From the NCBI GenBank assembly GCA_047967505.1, contig CM106538.1: DNA of 64,000 nt; one strand, given 5' to 3'. Of this stretch, positions 46,561 through 58,351 are shown in pieces (positions within the stretch are counted from its first letter, which is position 1; each line of letters opens with the position of its first letter). The notes beneath the pieces are model-generated. The model was not told the origin of the DNA. It ran no database searches and worked only from the letters and a program-made list of their open reading frames with translations. A program made the translations under genes and the position numbers. Origin of the DNA: Dipteris shenzhenensis. Lineage: Eukaryota; Polypodiophyta; Polypodiopsida; Gleicheniales.

Positions 46561-48444
46561 ATCTCTTTCCCCCTTCTCTATTTCCCTTATTCTCTCTAAC
46601 TCTTATTCTTTGTTTCCCTCTTCTTCCTCTTCTCTTTCCTTTCCCTCTTCTTTCCCTCTTTCCTTTCCCTCTTCTTTCCTTTCCCTCTTCTTTCTTCTTG
46701 CCTATGCCTATGCTTATGTTTGTTTTTTTGTTTTTTGTTTTCGTGTTTGTGTCTATGTTAGACATGGGATCACGTCACTCATCTGACGAGTACAGACAGC
46801 ATTGCAGGAGGAGAGCTCACGATCTATATGCTCTACAGGACTTTGATTCCTCTCAGACGACTACCCCGAGGACTATACCCCTGGTCCGACTCCTCTCGGA
46901 CCTAGCACTACGACTACTCCTGGTCCGACTCCTCTTCCACGTAGCACTGCGACTACCCCTCGGGGAACTCCTTTGCTAGCCACGCATGGCTTTGTCAGGA
47001 GTCCCGATGAGTTTGTAGTGTAGATGAGCGATGAGGAGGCAGTGAGATTCTTCTCTCTGCTCTCTTAGAGGACCTCAACAATTCCCTCCCCTACACTGAC
47101 GGGTGGACGTACTGCCCAGCCATCCCCTCGCACCCCTTTGACCGCGGGATCATCACCTGCGCATGCCTCTCGCAAGGGAAGGAAGAGTAGGACAGGTGGC
47201 TCATGTTGTGCTGACTCAGGGGATGTAGACGAGTCAGCACACTCATGCTCCTTTAGGTCTCCACTTGGTCTGGAGACACAGTATCAGTCAGGTCCCTTTC
47301 CCTCTCCTACTCCCACTGCTACTCCTCGCTCCGAAAGCACTCGCGTAGCTTCCACTCCTTCAGACTCTGCTACCGTCAGTCCTCCTTACTCATTAGGGGA
47401 TCTCTCCTATCAAATCACATCTGCTGGAGAGATAATAGAAGATAAAAAGGGCAAAGCAGTGATGGCCGCCATGAGGAGGTTGATGAGTCATCACTTCAAG
47501 AGCGTCATAAATACCGATTGGTGGTATCAAGATGCCCAAAAGAAGCAGGCGGTGATCGATGAGTTAAAATAAAGATACCCTAATCCGCCAAATGTGGAGT
47601 TTAATGACGATTATATGTGAGAGTGCATGGGTTTGGTCCTGAAGCATCGTAGATCAACCTTGCGTACTTCCATCACAAAGGGGTTGGCTAAACCCAGCTG
47701 GGCAGACAAAGCTGATTGGAAGTACTTCAAGAAGCAACGTAGGGACCATCTCGAAATGTTTGAGGGTCAGAGGAGGGCTGCGAAGAGATGGCTGGACGTC
47801 GTAGGTACTCCACACTTTGGTGCAGGCGGATGGTATGCGTTCGAGGCAACCGTGGTAAGTCTACTTCTTTTCATTTAATGTATTGTTCTATTTGTTTTAC
47901 TACATATTACATGCACTTTAGCTAACACATGCATTTCGGATAGGAACAAAGCCATGGTTCATTGAGCAAGAGGCAATGGGAGCGACGGTCGATTGGGTTG
48001 AGGTGGCTGCTCGCATGGTATAAGTTTACTCCTACTTGTAATCTCACTTTTCAATTTAAGTTCCAATCTAATTTTCGATTTATATGGTTCACTCTTAGGG
48101 TCAAAGCTCAAGCGTCCCATCATCGGAGGCGAGCGATTAACAGGGCCAAGGATCAGATGCAAGTGCGAGGATGAGGGAGAAGACGCAGGTGTCGAGGACC
48201 AAGGAACAGGCCAACAAGACAAGGATGATTCAGATTCGGATGAGTAGTAGTGGTAGTGGCATTTTGTATATCTACTCGTTTGAGCAATTTTGTATCGCCC
48301 TTTTGAAAGGGTAATTTTGTTACAAACAATGTTGTATATGTCCGACATGTATATGCTTTTGTTGCTCATCATTTCACAAGAACGATTTCGTATCACCCTT
48401 TTCGCAAGGGAAATTTTGTTATAAAAAACTTTTTTTGTAATTAC

Positions 48445-48520
48445 AAAAAAAAAAAAGGATTAGTGGGGCTAAACAGGGCCAAAAGGAAGCCCTGTTTAGC
48501 CCCACTAACCCTTTTTTTTT
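48445..48520. repeat. long near-perfect hairpin
   Basis: The arms at 48445-48479 and 48489-48520 include GTGGGGCTAAACAGGGC and its complement and extend into A and T runs. The loop is about 9 bases. It lies about 200 bases downstream of the TnpA stop, just inside the right subterminal repeats. Confidence 0.9.
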
Positions 48521-48533
48521 ACTTCTGTTAATC

Positions 48534-48627
48534 GTCGCTATATAGTGACGTTTACCAGTGTCACTATATAGCGATGATTAACAGTGTCGCTATATAGCGA
48601 CGGTTGCCAGTGTCGCTATATAGCGAC
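48534..48627. promoter_or_regulatory. right subterminal transposase-binding repeats
   Basis: There are four sites (48534-48549, 48560-48575, 48586-48601, 48612-48627), spaced exactly 26 bases apart. The last two are perfect GTCGCTATATAGCGAC and the first two carry one or two changes. Confidence 0.8.
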
Positions 48628-48900
48628 GGTCCTTTTCTGATGCTTTTAGCGACACTTATAGCGACGTTTGCACCCGTGAAAAAAAAAAATTTAATGTAAA
48701 AAGCGTCGGTATTTTCGTCGGAAAATGGCCTATGCCTTGTAGTGAGGAGAATGACACCAGTGCCATTCTCCATTCTCCATGTGATGAATGGCATTGGATT
48801 GAGGAGAATGACACACGTGGATTGAGGAGAATGGCACCATTGCCAATCTCCATTCTCCATTTGATGAATGGCATTGGTGCCATTCTCCAAATATTCAAAT

Positions 48901-48902
<2 letters not shown>

Positions 48903-48949
<47 letters not shown>

Positions 48950-49482
48950 GGTCAAAACCTTATCCATATGATGATAACCAATGAACTGTTTTATGGCCAA
49001 ATCTTTTTCTTATGGTGGAAATCAATTGCATGAATGGCATTGGTGCCATTCTTCAAATATTCATATGATGTTGTAGAGAATGACGCCAGTTCCATTCTCC
49101 AAACTTCAACTCATATAGAATTCAAATGATTTCCTGTATGTCAATGTTGTCACACATGATGGTTAGAGAATGGCACTGGTGCCATTTTCCACAGCACCAT
49201 ATGATTATATTGCAACTGGCACCTATGCCATTAATCACAAGGATTGAGGAGAATAGCACCAGTGCTATTCTCCATTCTCCATTTGATGAATGGCATTGTA
49301 TTGAGGAGAATAGCACACATGGATTTAGGAGAATGACACTAGTGCCATTCTCCCTTCTCCATGTGATGAATGGCATTGGATTGAGGAGAATGACATACAT
49401 GAATTGAGGAGAATGGTACCAATGCCATTCTCCATTTTGCATTTGATGATTGGCATTGGTGCCATTCTCTAAATATTCATAT

Positions 49483-49527
<45 letters not shown>

Positions 49528-51458
49528 GGTCAAAACCTTTTCCATATAGTGATAACCTATGAAGAGTTTTATGGCCAAATCTTTTTCTTATGGTGGAAAT
49601 CGATTGCATGAGGCCAAAGGATTAAGCCATGGTGGCAAATGCTCAAACATTTAATGCCATATGATCCAAATATTATGGTCCTAAGGTTTGAAAAGGTCTA
49701 AAAATCTTAGGTCATAATGTCCAAAAATTAGGCTAGATGGTCAATATTTTAACCATATAGTGATTAATCTCATGGATTGACACAATGGTTCAGGTCTGAT
49801 TCCCTAGATGTCAATGTTGTCAAAAATGATGGTTAGAGAATGGCACTGGTGCCATAGTCCACCACACCATATGATTATAATATTGAGACTGACACATGTG
49901 CCATTAGTCACAAGGATTGAGTAGAATGGCACCAGTGCCATTCTCCATTCTCTATGTATGAATGGCACTAGTGCCATTCTTCAAATATGCATATGATGTT
50001 GTGGAGAATGGCACCAGTGCCATTCTCCAAACTTCAACTCATATAGAATTCAAATTATTTCATGTATGTCAAATTATCACAGATGATGGTTAGAGAGTGG
50101 CACTGGTGCCATATGATTATATTCACAGTGGCACCTATGCCATTAATCACAAGGATTGAGGAGAATGTCACAAGTCCCATTCACCATTCTCCAGTCTCCA
50201 TGTGATGAATGGTATTGCATTGAGGAGAATGGCACACATGGTTTGAGGAGAATGACACACATGGATTGAGGAGAATGACACCAGTGCCATTCTCGATTCT
50301 CCATGTGATGATTGGCATTGGATTGAGGAGAATGACACCAGTGCCATTCTCCATTCTCCATGAGATGAATGCCAGTTGGATTAAGGAAAATGACACACAT
50401 GGATTGAGGAGAATGGCACCAGTGCCATTCTCCATTCTCTATGTATGAATGGCACTAGTGCCATTCTTCAAATATGCATATGATGTTGTGGAGAATGGCA
50501 CCAGTGCCATTCTCCAAACTTCAACTCATATAGAATTCAAATTATTTCATGTATGTCAAATTATCACAGATGATGGTTAGAGAGTGGCACTGGTGCCATA
50601 TGATTATATTCACAGTGGCACCTATGCCATTAATCACAAGGATTGAGGAGAATGTCACAAGTCCCATTCACCATTCTCCAGTCTCCATGTGATGAATGGT
50701 ATTGCATTGAGGAGAATGGCACACATGGTTTGAGGAGAATGACACACATGGATTGAGGAGAATGACACCAGTGCCATTCTCGATTCTCCATGTGATGATT
50801 GGCATTGGATTGAGGAGAATGACACCAGTGCCATTCTCCATTCTCCATGAGATGAATGCCAGTTGGATTAAGGAAAATGACACACATGGATTGAGGAGAA
50901 TGGCACCAGTGCCATTCTCCATTCTCTATGTATGAATGGCACTAGTGCCATTCTTCAAATATGCATATGATGTTGTGGAGAATGGCACCAGTGCCATTCT
51001 CCAAACTTCAACTCATATAGAATTCAAATTATTTCATGTATGTCAAATTATCACAGATGATGGTTAGAGAGTGGCACTGGTGCCATATGATTATATTCAT
51101 AGTGGCACCTATGCCATTAATCACAAGGATTGAGGAGAATGTCACAAGTCCCATTCACCATTCTCCAGTCTCCATGTGATGAATGGTATTGCATTGAGGA
51201 GAATGGCACACATGGTTTGAGGAGAATGACACACATGGATTGAGGAGAATGACACCAGTGCCATTCTCGATTCTCCATGTGATGATTGGCATTGGATTGA
51301 GGAGAATGACACCAGTGCCATTCTCCATTCTCCATGAGATGAATGCCATTGGATTAAGGAAAATGACACATGTGGATTGAGGAGAATGGCACTAGTTCCA
51401 TTCTCTATTCTCCATTTGATGAATGGCATTGGTGCCATTCTCAAAATATTCATATAAT

Positions 51459-51496
<38 letters not shown>

Positions 51497-52325
51497 GGTC
51501 AAAACCTTATCCATATAGTGATAACCTATGAAGAGTTTTATGGCCAAATCTTTTGGTTATGGTGGAAATCAATTGCATGAGGCTAGAGGATTAAGCCATG
51601 GTGGCAAATGGTCAAAAATATAATGCCATATGGTCCAAATATTATGGCTCTAAGGTCTAAAAAGGTTTTAAAATCTTAGGACATAATGTCTAAACATCAG
51701 GCTAGATGGTCAAAACTTTAGCCATATATTGATTAATCTCATGGATTACACACAATGGTTCAGGTCCCATTCCCTAGATGTCAATGTTATCGCAGATGAT
51801 GGTTAGAGAATGGCACCAATGCCATTGTCCACCACACCATATGAGTAAAATATTGATATTGGCACCTATGCCATCAATCACAAGGATTGAGGAGTGTGGC
51901 ACCAGTGCCATTCTCCATTCTCTATGTATGAATGGCACTAGCGCCATTCTTCAAATATTCATATGATGTGGAGAATGGCACCAGTGCCATTCTCCAAAGT
52001 TCAACTCATATAGAATTCAAATTATTCCATGCATGTCAAATTGTCACAGATGATGGTTAGAGAATGGCACTGGTACCATTGTCCATCTCTCTCTCTCTCT
52101 CTTGGTCAAAACCTTATCCATATGGTGATAACCTACGAAGAGTTTTATGGCCAAATCTTTTACATATGGTGGAAATCATTTGCATGAGGTCAAAGGATTG
52201 AGCCATGGTGGCAAATGGTCCAAACTATAATGGCATATGGTCGAATTGTTATGGCCCTAAGGTCTAAAAAGGTCTAAAAATCTTAGGTCATAAGGTCTAA
52301 AAATCAAGCTAGATGGTCAATTGAG
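48903..52325 (+). repeat. four dispersed copies of a (CT)n-anchored unit
   Basis: Starting near 48905, 49484, 51463 and 52085, a CT microsatellite is followed by CAATTGGTCAAAACCTTATC (or, in the last, TTGGTCAAAACC) and then TTATGGCCAAATCTTTT and GGTGGAAATCAATTGCATG. The last three copies extend to about 200-300 bases. They punctuate the palindromic array. Confidence 0.85.
49915..51375 (+). repeat. three tandem units of about 487 bp
   Basis: Units lie at about 49915-50401, 50402-50888 and 50889-51375. I saw almost no differences between the first two apart from the edge, and only a few in the third (for example ATGCCATT for ATGCCAGTT). Each unit contains several palindrome copies, so this is a young higher-order repeat of the array. 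Confidence 0.92.
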
Positions 52326-52430
52326 GAGAAATTCTCCATGTGATGAATGGCATTGGTGCCATTCTTCAAATATTCATATGATCTTGTGGAGAATGGCACC
52401 AGTGCCATTCTCCAAACTTCAACTTGCCTT

Positions 52431-52589
52431 GTGAAAAAAATTCAAAATTAGGCAGGAAATTTGAATTTAGAATTCAAAACTTTCTCAAATTTAAAAATTT
52501 AAGTTCAAAAAATTATAATGTTAAAATGGAACATTTCAAATTTGAATTTGAATTTGCATTTGCAATACAATTTCAATTTGAAGTTGAGA
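52431..52589. other. A/T-rich spacer
   Basis: TTTGAATTTGAA-like low-complexity sequence. No gene. Confidence 0.6.
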
Positions 52590-52590
52590 G

Positions 52591-52659
<69 letters not shown>

Positions 52660-52703
52660 GCTCTCTCTAGGTGTGAGAGAGAGCGTGAGCGACGTGAGAG
52701 TTG

Positions 52704-52763
<60 letters not shown>
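52590..52763. repeat. (CT)n followed by (GA)n, long inverted repeat
   Basis: About 65 bases of CT and about 55 bases of GA are separated by about 55 bases. Together they could form one large hairpin. Confidence 0.95.
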
Positions 52764-52766
<3 letters not shown>

Positions 52767-53812
52767 TTGTAGCAAAGAGTAGCTTTAGGAGAGAAGGGAG
52801 CGTAGGAGGGAGAGGAGAGCATCGTAGGAGAGGAGAGCGTAGGAGGAGGAATTTGATGAAACCAAGTTGTAGGATGAGAGTCAAGAAAGCAAAATCCCAA
52901 GATGCCAAACCTACGTATCGATTCACCTCTTGCCAGGTGGATCGTTATCGCCTTCCTTCGGTTTCTAAACTTCTTGTGGATTGCACGGACGAAACCAATA
53001 GCTTCTCAAATCTCGTGAAGATTTGACATGACAAGCAGCACATATCGATTCCGGACTGTGGATGCAGATTTTCGAGAGGAGGATGATGATGATGAATTTC
53101 GGGAGCAGGCTAGACAGAGGTGCGAGAGGCAACGAAGGTAGCTTGGGGATTACGGAGCCCGAGGGCAGAGATGTGATGCAACCTCAATGCTCTCGAAATT
53201 TAGGATGTTGAATTTTGAGAGCAGAATGACGATGCCGTGAGCTTGGATGATGAATTCGAGAGCCAATTTTAATTCATTGAAGGGAAGCATGGATGACGAA
53301 ATTGAGATGTTGCTAGAAGTTGTGAGGGGAGGCCCCGGGCTGCGTCATCGTCGTATTAGAAAGAGAGGCCGTGCGGATTTTGACCTTGGAGGGAGAGGAG
53401 GAGGTAAGGTCTTTTGATTTTTTTAGGGTTCTTTTTTTTTATCATTGCCTTTTTTTTTTGGCTTTCTTTTTGTTTTCATAAAACATTGCCTAAGCTAATA
53501 GTGGGCCTAGGCTTGGGATTTGAGCAATCATAGTGGCCACTAAAGGAAAATTCAAAATATAATTCTTCAAGCTATGTTGAAGAGTAATACTTGGACCCTC
53601 ATCTTGAAAAATCTTTGACTTTGCCTCTTAAGAGGTGGATTACAGTAATCATCCAAATTGATTACCACTTCTTTACGCTTTCTCATCTAGTCATCGAGAA
53701 CATTTGGACACCTCCTAGAAACTACTCCTCTCTTGGTAATACTCTTCTAGTTGTCTTTTTAGGAATTTTTCCGGCTTGTTGTTGCTCGTCTAAATGTTGA
53801 TCCTCCTAGGTA
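52764..53812. other. unassigned region with short acidic/basic frames
   Basis: The DNA at 52840-53420 is GC-richer, contains short frames rich in Arg, Glu and Asp, and ends in a GGTAAGG donor-like site at 53404. It may be part of a real or decayed gene, but no family was recognised. 53421-53812 shows nothing. Confidence 0.3.
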
Positions 53813-54890
53813 TTGGATCTCTACCTCCACCAACTTAATGGAACGGACTACTCAGAGCTCTCCAAGGCAAAAACTATCCTTTTAATTGTGGAAAAGTACC
53901 TATGGATAGATGCCAGTACAAAATATTCAAGCTTCCTTGCCTTAATTGCATGTAGCCTAGAACAAAATTTTGCTATGATGGCTACGTGCACCTTAATAGG
54001 CCACTGAACCCACTATACTCTTGTTCAACTTCACCCACTGGTGGTATTCACCATCTTGGCCTGATAAGATTCATGCACTCCATGAGTAACTAATTCAGCA
54101 TTCAATGAGTTCCTCAATTGAGAATGCTTCTTACAGACCCCTTGTACTTAAAATCCCCTCATGCACAAAGCATAGGTGCTAGTGAGTGGAGTGGATAGGA
54201 GGATCCCCTCTAATGGAATTCGTTCTCTTGTGGTTGGTACAACCTTGCTATCTATAAAACCTAAGTGGGAGAGCCTCTAATGGACTTCCTTCTCTTGTGC
54301 TTGGTACAACCTTGCTATCTCTAAAATCTAGCTGAAGTCAATCTTAGGGTATTCAAACTTAACAAAGTGTCAAGGTTCGACTCAACAAAGTATCAAGGTT
54401 TGACTGAACAAAGGATCAAGGTTTAACCATTGTAGCCATCCATTGACTTCCCCCTTGTGACCAAGGGGTTTGTATTGATGGAAGTTTTCAACTATAGTGA
54501 GACACTTGCTCCCATAGCTCAAATGAAGGCAATACCAATGATAATTGCAATGGTATCTTATTCAAAGTGGTACATCTTCTAGATGGACATGAATTGAGAA
54601 TTTTTAAATGGAGATATCAAGGACATTTATATGAGAGAAGCCACCTAGATTTTGAATGTAGGGTGACCAAACGGGGAAAGTGTGCATAGTCTCAGAAACA
54701 TTGTATGACTTGAAATAGGCCCCTTGAGCATCATACCAATGGATCTATGACTCCTTTGGAAGAATCATCTTGATATAGAGTGCATAAGATGTAAACATGA
54801 ATCTTCATTCAAAGGGGCCCAAGAAATAAATGATGATTTTATACATTGATGATTTGATCATAAAACAACCCACTAAAGGGATATTAGGTT
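53813..54890 (+). pseudogene. Ty1/copia fragment, heavily decayed
   Basis: A gag-like start (LHQLNGTDYSELSKAKTILL and so on, 53813-54007) is followed, after a gap, by reverse-transcriptase phrases near 54470-54860: NYSETLAPIAQMKAIPMIIA, WYIF, FLNGDIKDIYM and a degenerate DDLII box. Stops occur in all frames. It is unlike Copia-1 and Copia-2 and much older. No LTRs were seen. Confidence 0.75.
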
Positions 54891-55124
54891 CTTGACCATG
54901 ATTACACTAGCTCACCATGTCAATGATATTGATATCCATGTCACGGTAAAACCTAACCGTTCCAAAATTCTTGATCAAAACCCTCATCCTCATTCTCACA
55001 ATGTATATCTCATAGAAATTAGAGTATCCAAACTATGCAATTAATGAAATATCACATGCAATGTAAAAATCTGATTATGTAGAAGATTAAAGAGAAACTT
55101 ACATTAAAGGAGGGGTGGCCCTCT

Positions 55125-55127
55125 CTC

Positions 55128-55198
<71 letters not shown>
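55125..55198. repeat. (CT)n-(TA)n compound microsatellite
   Basis: CT units run directly into about 15 TA units. Confidence 0.95.
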
Positions 55199-55203
<5 letters not shown>

Positions 55204-55239
55204 TCTTACCAACAAATAATACCTACACACAAACAAATG

Positions 55240-56855
55240 CAAGGTCATGATGATGGTGGAAATAATTCATGCTTTAGAAAAAAGTTCTATCAAAATACCA
55301 AAATTTTTAGGGACTCATTCATAGATTCTGGAGATTGGCACTAGTGCCATTCTCCAAAAACCCACGAGGGGATTGGCATCACTACCATTTCTCTATGTGG
55401 GTTTGGGGAGAATGGCACAGGTGCCAATTTCCATAAACCCACATGGAGATCAGCACTAGTGCAATTGTACATAGGAAAGCTAGACTCATATGGAGAATGG
55501 CACTGGTGCCATTCTCCACAATCCTACATGGAGAATGGCAATGGTACCATTCTCCCCCACTTCACGGACATCTTTGTTGATCTTATGAAATTTTGCACAA
55601 TCCCACATGTCTCCCCCACTTCAGGGACATCTTTGTTGATCTTATGAAATTCTGCACAATCCCACATGGAGAATGGTACTGGTGCCATTCTCCATAGGAA
55701 AGCCAGACTCACATGGAGAATGGCACCAGTGCCATTCTCCACAATCCCACGTGGAGAATGGCACTGGTTCCATTCCCCATAGGAAAGCAAAACTCACATG
55801 GAGAATGGCACCAGTGCCATTCTCCACAATCCCACATGGAGAACGGCACTCGTTCCATTCTCCATAGGAAAGCCAGACTCACATGTAGAATGGCACTGGT
55901 GCCATTCTCTGCAATCCCACATGGAGAATGGGACTGGTGCCAGACTCACTTGGAGAATGGCACCAATGCCATTCTCCACAACCCCACATGGAGAATGGCA
56001 GTGGTGCCATTCTCCCCTGCCACAATGACATCTTTGTTCGTCTTATGAAATTCTTTGGTTGTAGTTTGTTCATAATTAACATCCTATAATTGTAATGAGA
56101 GGGGTTGGCTATCAGATGCGGTGACAAGGTCATGAGATCGTGGAAATCATTCACGCTTTAAAAAAAGTTTTATCAAATTACCAAAATTTTAGGGACTCAT
56201 TCATGGATCTTGGAGATTGGCACCAATGCCATTCTCTAGAACCTACTAGGGGAATGGCATCAGTGCCATTTCTCTATGTGGGTTTGGGGAGAATGGCATT
56301 GGTGCCATTCTCCATAAACCCACATGGAGATCCCCACTAGTGCCAATGTACATAGGAAAGCCATACTCATATGGAGAATGGCACCAGTGCCATTCTCCAC
56401 AATACCACATGGAGAATGGCAATGGTGCCATTGTCCCAAACTGCAAGGATGTCTTTGTTGGTCTTATGAAATTCTGCACAATCCCACATGGAGAATGGCA
56501 CTGGTGCCATTCTCCATAGGAAAGATAGACTCACATGGAAAATGGCACCAATGCCATCCTCCACAATCCCACATTGAGAATGGCAGTGGTGCCATTCTTC
56601 CCCAATACAAGGACATCTTTGTTGGTCTTATGAAATTCTTTCGCTGTGGCTTGTTCATAATTAATTTCTTTTAATCGCAATGAGAGGGGCAGATGCGGGG
56701 ACAAGGTCATGATGATGGTGGAAAGAAGTCATGCTTTAGAGAATAATTTTAGGGAAATAATTAATAGTTTCACAAAAAAATTGTATAGACTCATTCATGG
56801 ATTCTGGAGATTGGCACCAATGCCATTCTTCAATAACCCACTAGGGGATTAGCAT
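55240..56855. repeat. palindromic repeat array, right block
   Basis: The palindrome family resumes with a different spacer, CATAGGAAAGCCAGACTCACA, and CACAATCCCACAT. Perfect copies are 55715-55740, 55800-55825 and 56373-56398. A larger unit beginning near GGACAAGGTCATGATGATGG and containing AGGGACTCATTCATGGATTC recurs at about 55240, 56120 and 56700, and in part at 59785. The block is split by the LTR element at 56856. Confidence 0.93.
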
Positions 56856-57143
56856 TGTTGGTAAATTGAAAGGAAAGCAAAGAGTGGACACAAACTCAGA
56901 ATACTTGCATTATAGAATGAAGAAGAGTGAGGTCCTTAAGTAGGCACCTCATACATGCTCACTGACATCACTGATGACTTCAGAGCTCCACAATCATCTC
57001 CTCAATCTGCTCCTAGATTCTCTCAATCATCCTATGTGGCTTTCCACCACCTAATTGTGCTTATGGGCACCTAACTGTGCCTCTAACACTCACACATAGA
57101 AACCAAGGTGTGCCTGAGGCATACACCTTGAGATATCCCAACA
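56856..57143 (-). repeat. gag-only element 3' LTR
   Basis: The LTR is 288 bp. On the minus strand the adjacent purine tract is CTTGAGGGGGGGTA (57144-57159 region). Confidence 0.95.
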
Positions 57144-57547
57144 TACCCCCCCTCAAGGGAATGCCTCAGGCTATGTCAAGGATACATCTAGTCTCATAGT
57201 TTCTCATGCCATCTCATGGTGGTCAAGGATAAATCTATGGCTAGGTTCTCATGCTAGCAAGGGTTCCCATGGGTGTAAGGTAAACAAAAGGGATACTAAA
57301 AGACCTTCCAATGGTTATCTCCCCTGCATGTACATGCACACAATGTCTGCAGGAGGTACCATGGAGCAAAAACACATACACATGGCCTACATCATATGGT
57401 GACAAGAGGTGTTTACAAAACACACAAAACACAATAGTTTATTTCATTCATTTTGGAGGACTATCTAGGCTGAGTACCTTGACATAAAAAGAGAGATCTG
57501 GACCATACATAGAGATGATTTAAAATGCATAATCTTCAAAGGATGCC

Positions 57548-58351
57548 TCATCTTGTGGAGGCCCTCATCAACTGAAAGTAGATTTGCATTTTCTGTCTTT
57601 GCTTTGGCTCTGCGAAATTTCTCATGATGGTTGTTCTTGCCACAGTGTTTGCATGGATTAATTTTGAAGCAGTCTTTTGAAAGGTGATTTGTCTTTTACA
57701 GTGATTGCAAGGGGTAAACTTGCCCTTCTGGACTTTTACAGCATAAACAGTGTCATTGCCTTTCTTGAGCTCCATATGCCTTTCTTCTTCTTGGAGAGCA
57801 GAGATAATACCTTCAAGATTAGGATTAGGAAGATTTTTCAAAGTGGTAACTATATGATCATAATCTTCAGGCATACTCTTAAGTAACACTGCCATAGCAT
57901 CATCTGGAGTAATAGGAGAGTTGATAGAAGCTAATTGAGTCATAAGACTCCACATGTAGTTGACATGAGCTACCAAAGTAGTGCCACTAACCATCTTCAA
58001 TTCAAAGAAAGAGATTTTAAGTGATAATTTAGAGATGTGACAGCTAGCACCAAAAATCATGTCAAGCTTCTACCAAGCTTCTGAAGGAGACTCTAAGTCA
58101 GAGATGTGGTGAATATAATCATCTCCTAAAGCAAGAGCAATGATACCATATGCTTTCTCCTCTCTAGCGGGATCCCTTGTCGGGCATGTCGGAGTTGAGG
58201 ATTCTCCAGCATTGGAGGCTGTAGAAGAAGCGGTTGGAGTCGGTTTGACAAGTCCCCAGAGGTTCTCCCTCATCAATGCAAATTTCACCTTCATCTGCCA
58301 TGTGTGGAAGCCCTTTCCATTGAACTTCTCTAGATTCAATAGGGTAGCCAT
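57548..58351 (-). pseudogene. copia-type gag (UBN2) of the gag-only element
   Basis: The likely start is the Met of MATLLNLEKFNGKGFHTW at 58351. The protein shows the UBN2 gag fold signatures WQMKVKFALMRENLWGLV, YIHHISDLESPSEAW, LLKSMPEDYDHIVTTLKNLP and LQEEERHM. A TAG at about 58070 interrupts an otherwise continuous frame, and a frameshift after CNHCK disrupts the zinc knuckle. Gag would be the only protein the element could encode. With one stop and one frameshift it is probably mobilised in trans by a full-length relative, which is not in this window. Confidence 0.9.

Larger units (their letters stand above)
43265..48247 (+). pseudogene. CACTA TnpA-like gene (plant transposase, Transposase_24-like)
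   Basis: A probable leader exon lies around 43265-43451, with a small exon near 43766-43799 (AG acceptor before GGCCAGTCC, donor GGTAAGTG). A roughly 3-kb intron follows. Coding starts near 46762 (MGSRHSSDEYRQHCRRRAHD), runs through a Pro/Ser/Thr-rich segment, then the conserved block MAAMRRLMSHHFKSVINTDW and SWADKADWKYFKKQR to GGWYAFEATV (47456-47853). Further exons near 47943-48015 and 48099-48247 end in an acidic tail, EDEGEDAGVEDQG to DSDSDE. In-frame stops near 47021, 47068, 47570 and 47618 indicate decay. The family is the DNA-binding partner of plant CACTA transposases. Confidence 0.75.
38615..48744. mobile_element. CACTA (En/Spm-type) DNA transposon, full length
   Basis: The left end begins CACTACTACACACGG, and the right end reads CACTACAAGGCATAGGCC on the minus strand. 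The 3-bp target duplication AGG lies at 38612-38614 and 48745-48747. Removing the element restores the array phrase GATTGAGGAGAATGAC seen many times nearby. Both ends carry subterminal palindromes GTCGCTATATAGCGAC. Inside lie a minus-strand TnpD-like and a plus-strand TnpA-like gene, transcribed away from each other. The length is 10130 bp. A MITE has inserted in it (45002-45246). Confidence 0.97.
48745..52430. repeat. palindromic repeat array, middle block
   Basis: This continues the 33.3-kb array after the CACTA element, with the same arms. A perfect copy is 50003-50028. Spacers here are GATTGAGGAGAATGACAC and TCCATGTGATGAATGGCATTGG. It includes a 487-bp tandem triplication and a CT-tract-anchored unit repeated four times. 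Confidence 0.93.

Noticed and set aside
46559-46765. Lys/Arg/Glu-rich minus-strand frame
   Set aside because: It arises from a CCTTTCCCTCTT pyrimidine-rich stretch upstream of the TnpA coding exon, with no domain.
48445-48520. Bacterial-style intrinsic terminator
   Set aside because: The hairpin plus T run looks similar, but the context is a plant transposon, where such terminators do not operate for Pol II.
52424-53026. 200-residue frame with Ser-Leu and Arg-Glu repeats
   Set aside because: It is driven by the CT and GA tracts. Only the part after 52800 has mixed composition, and it matches nothing I know.
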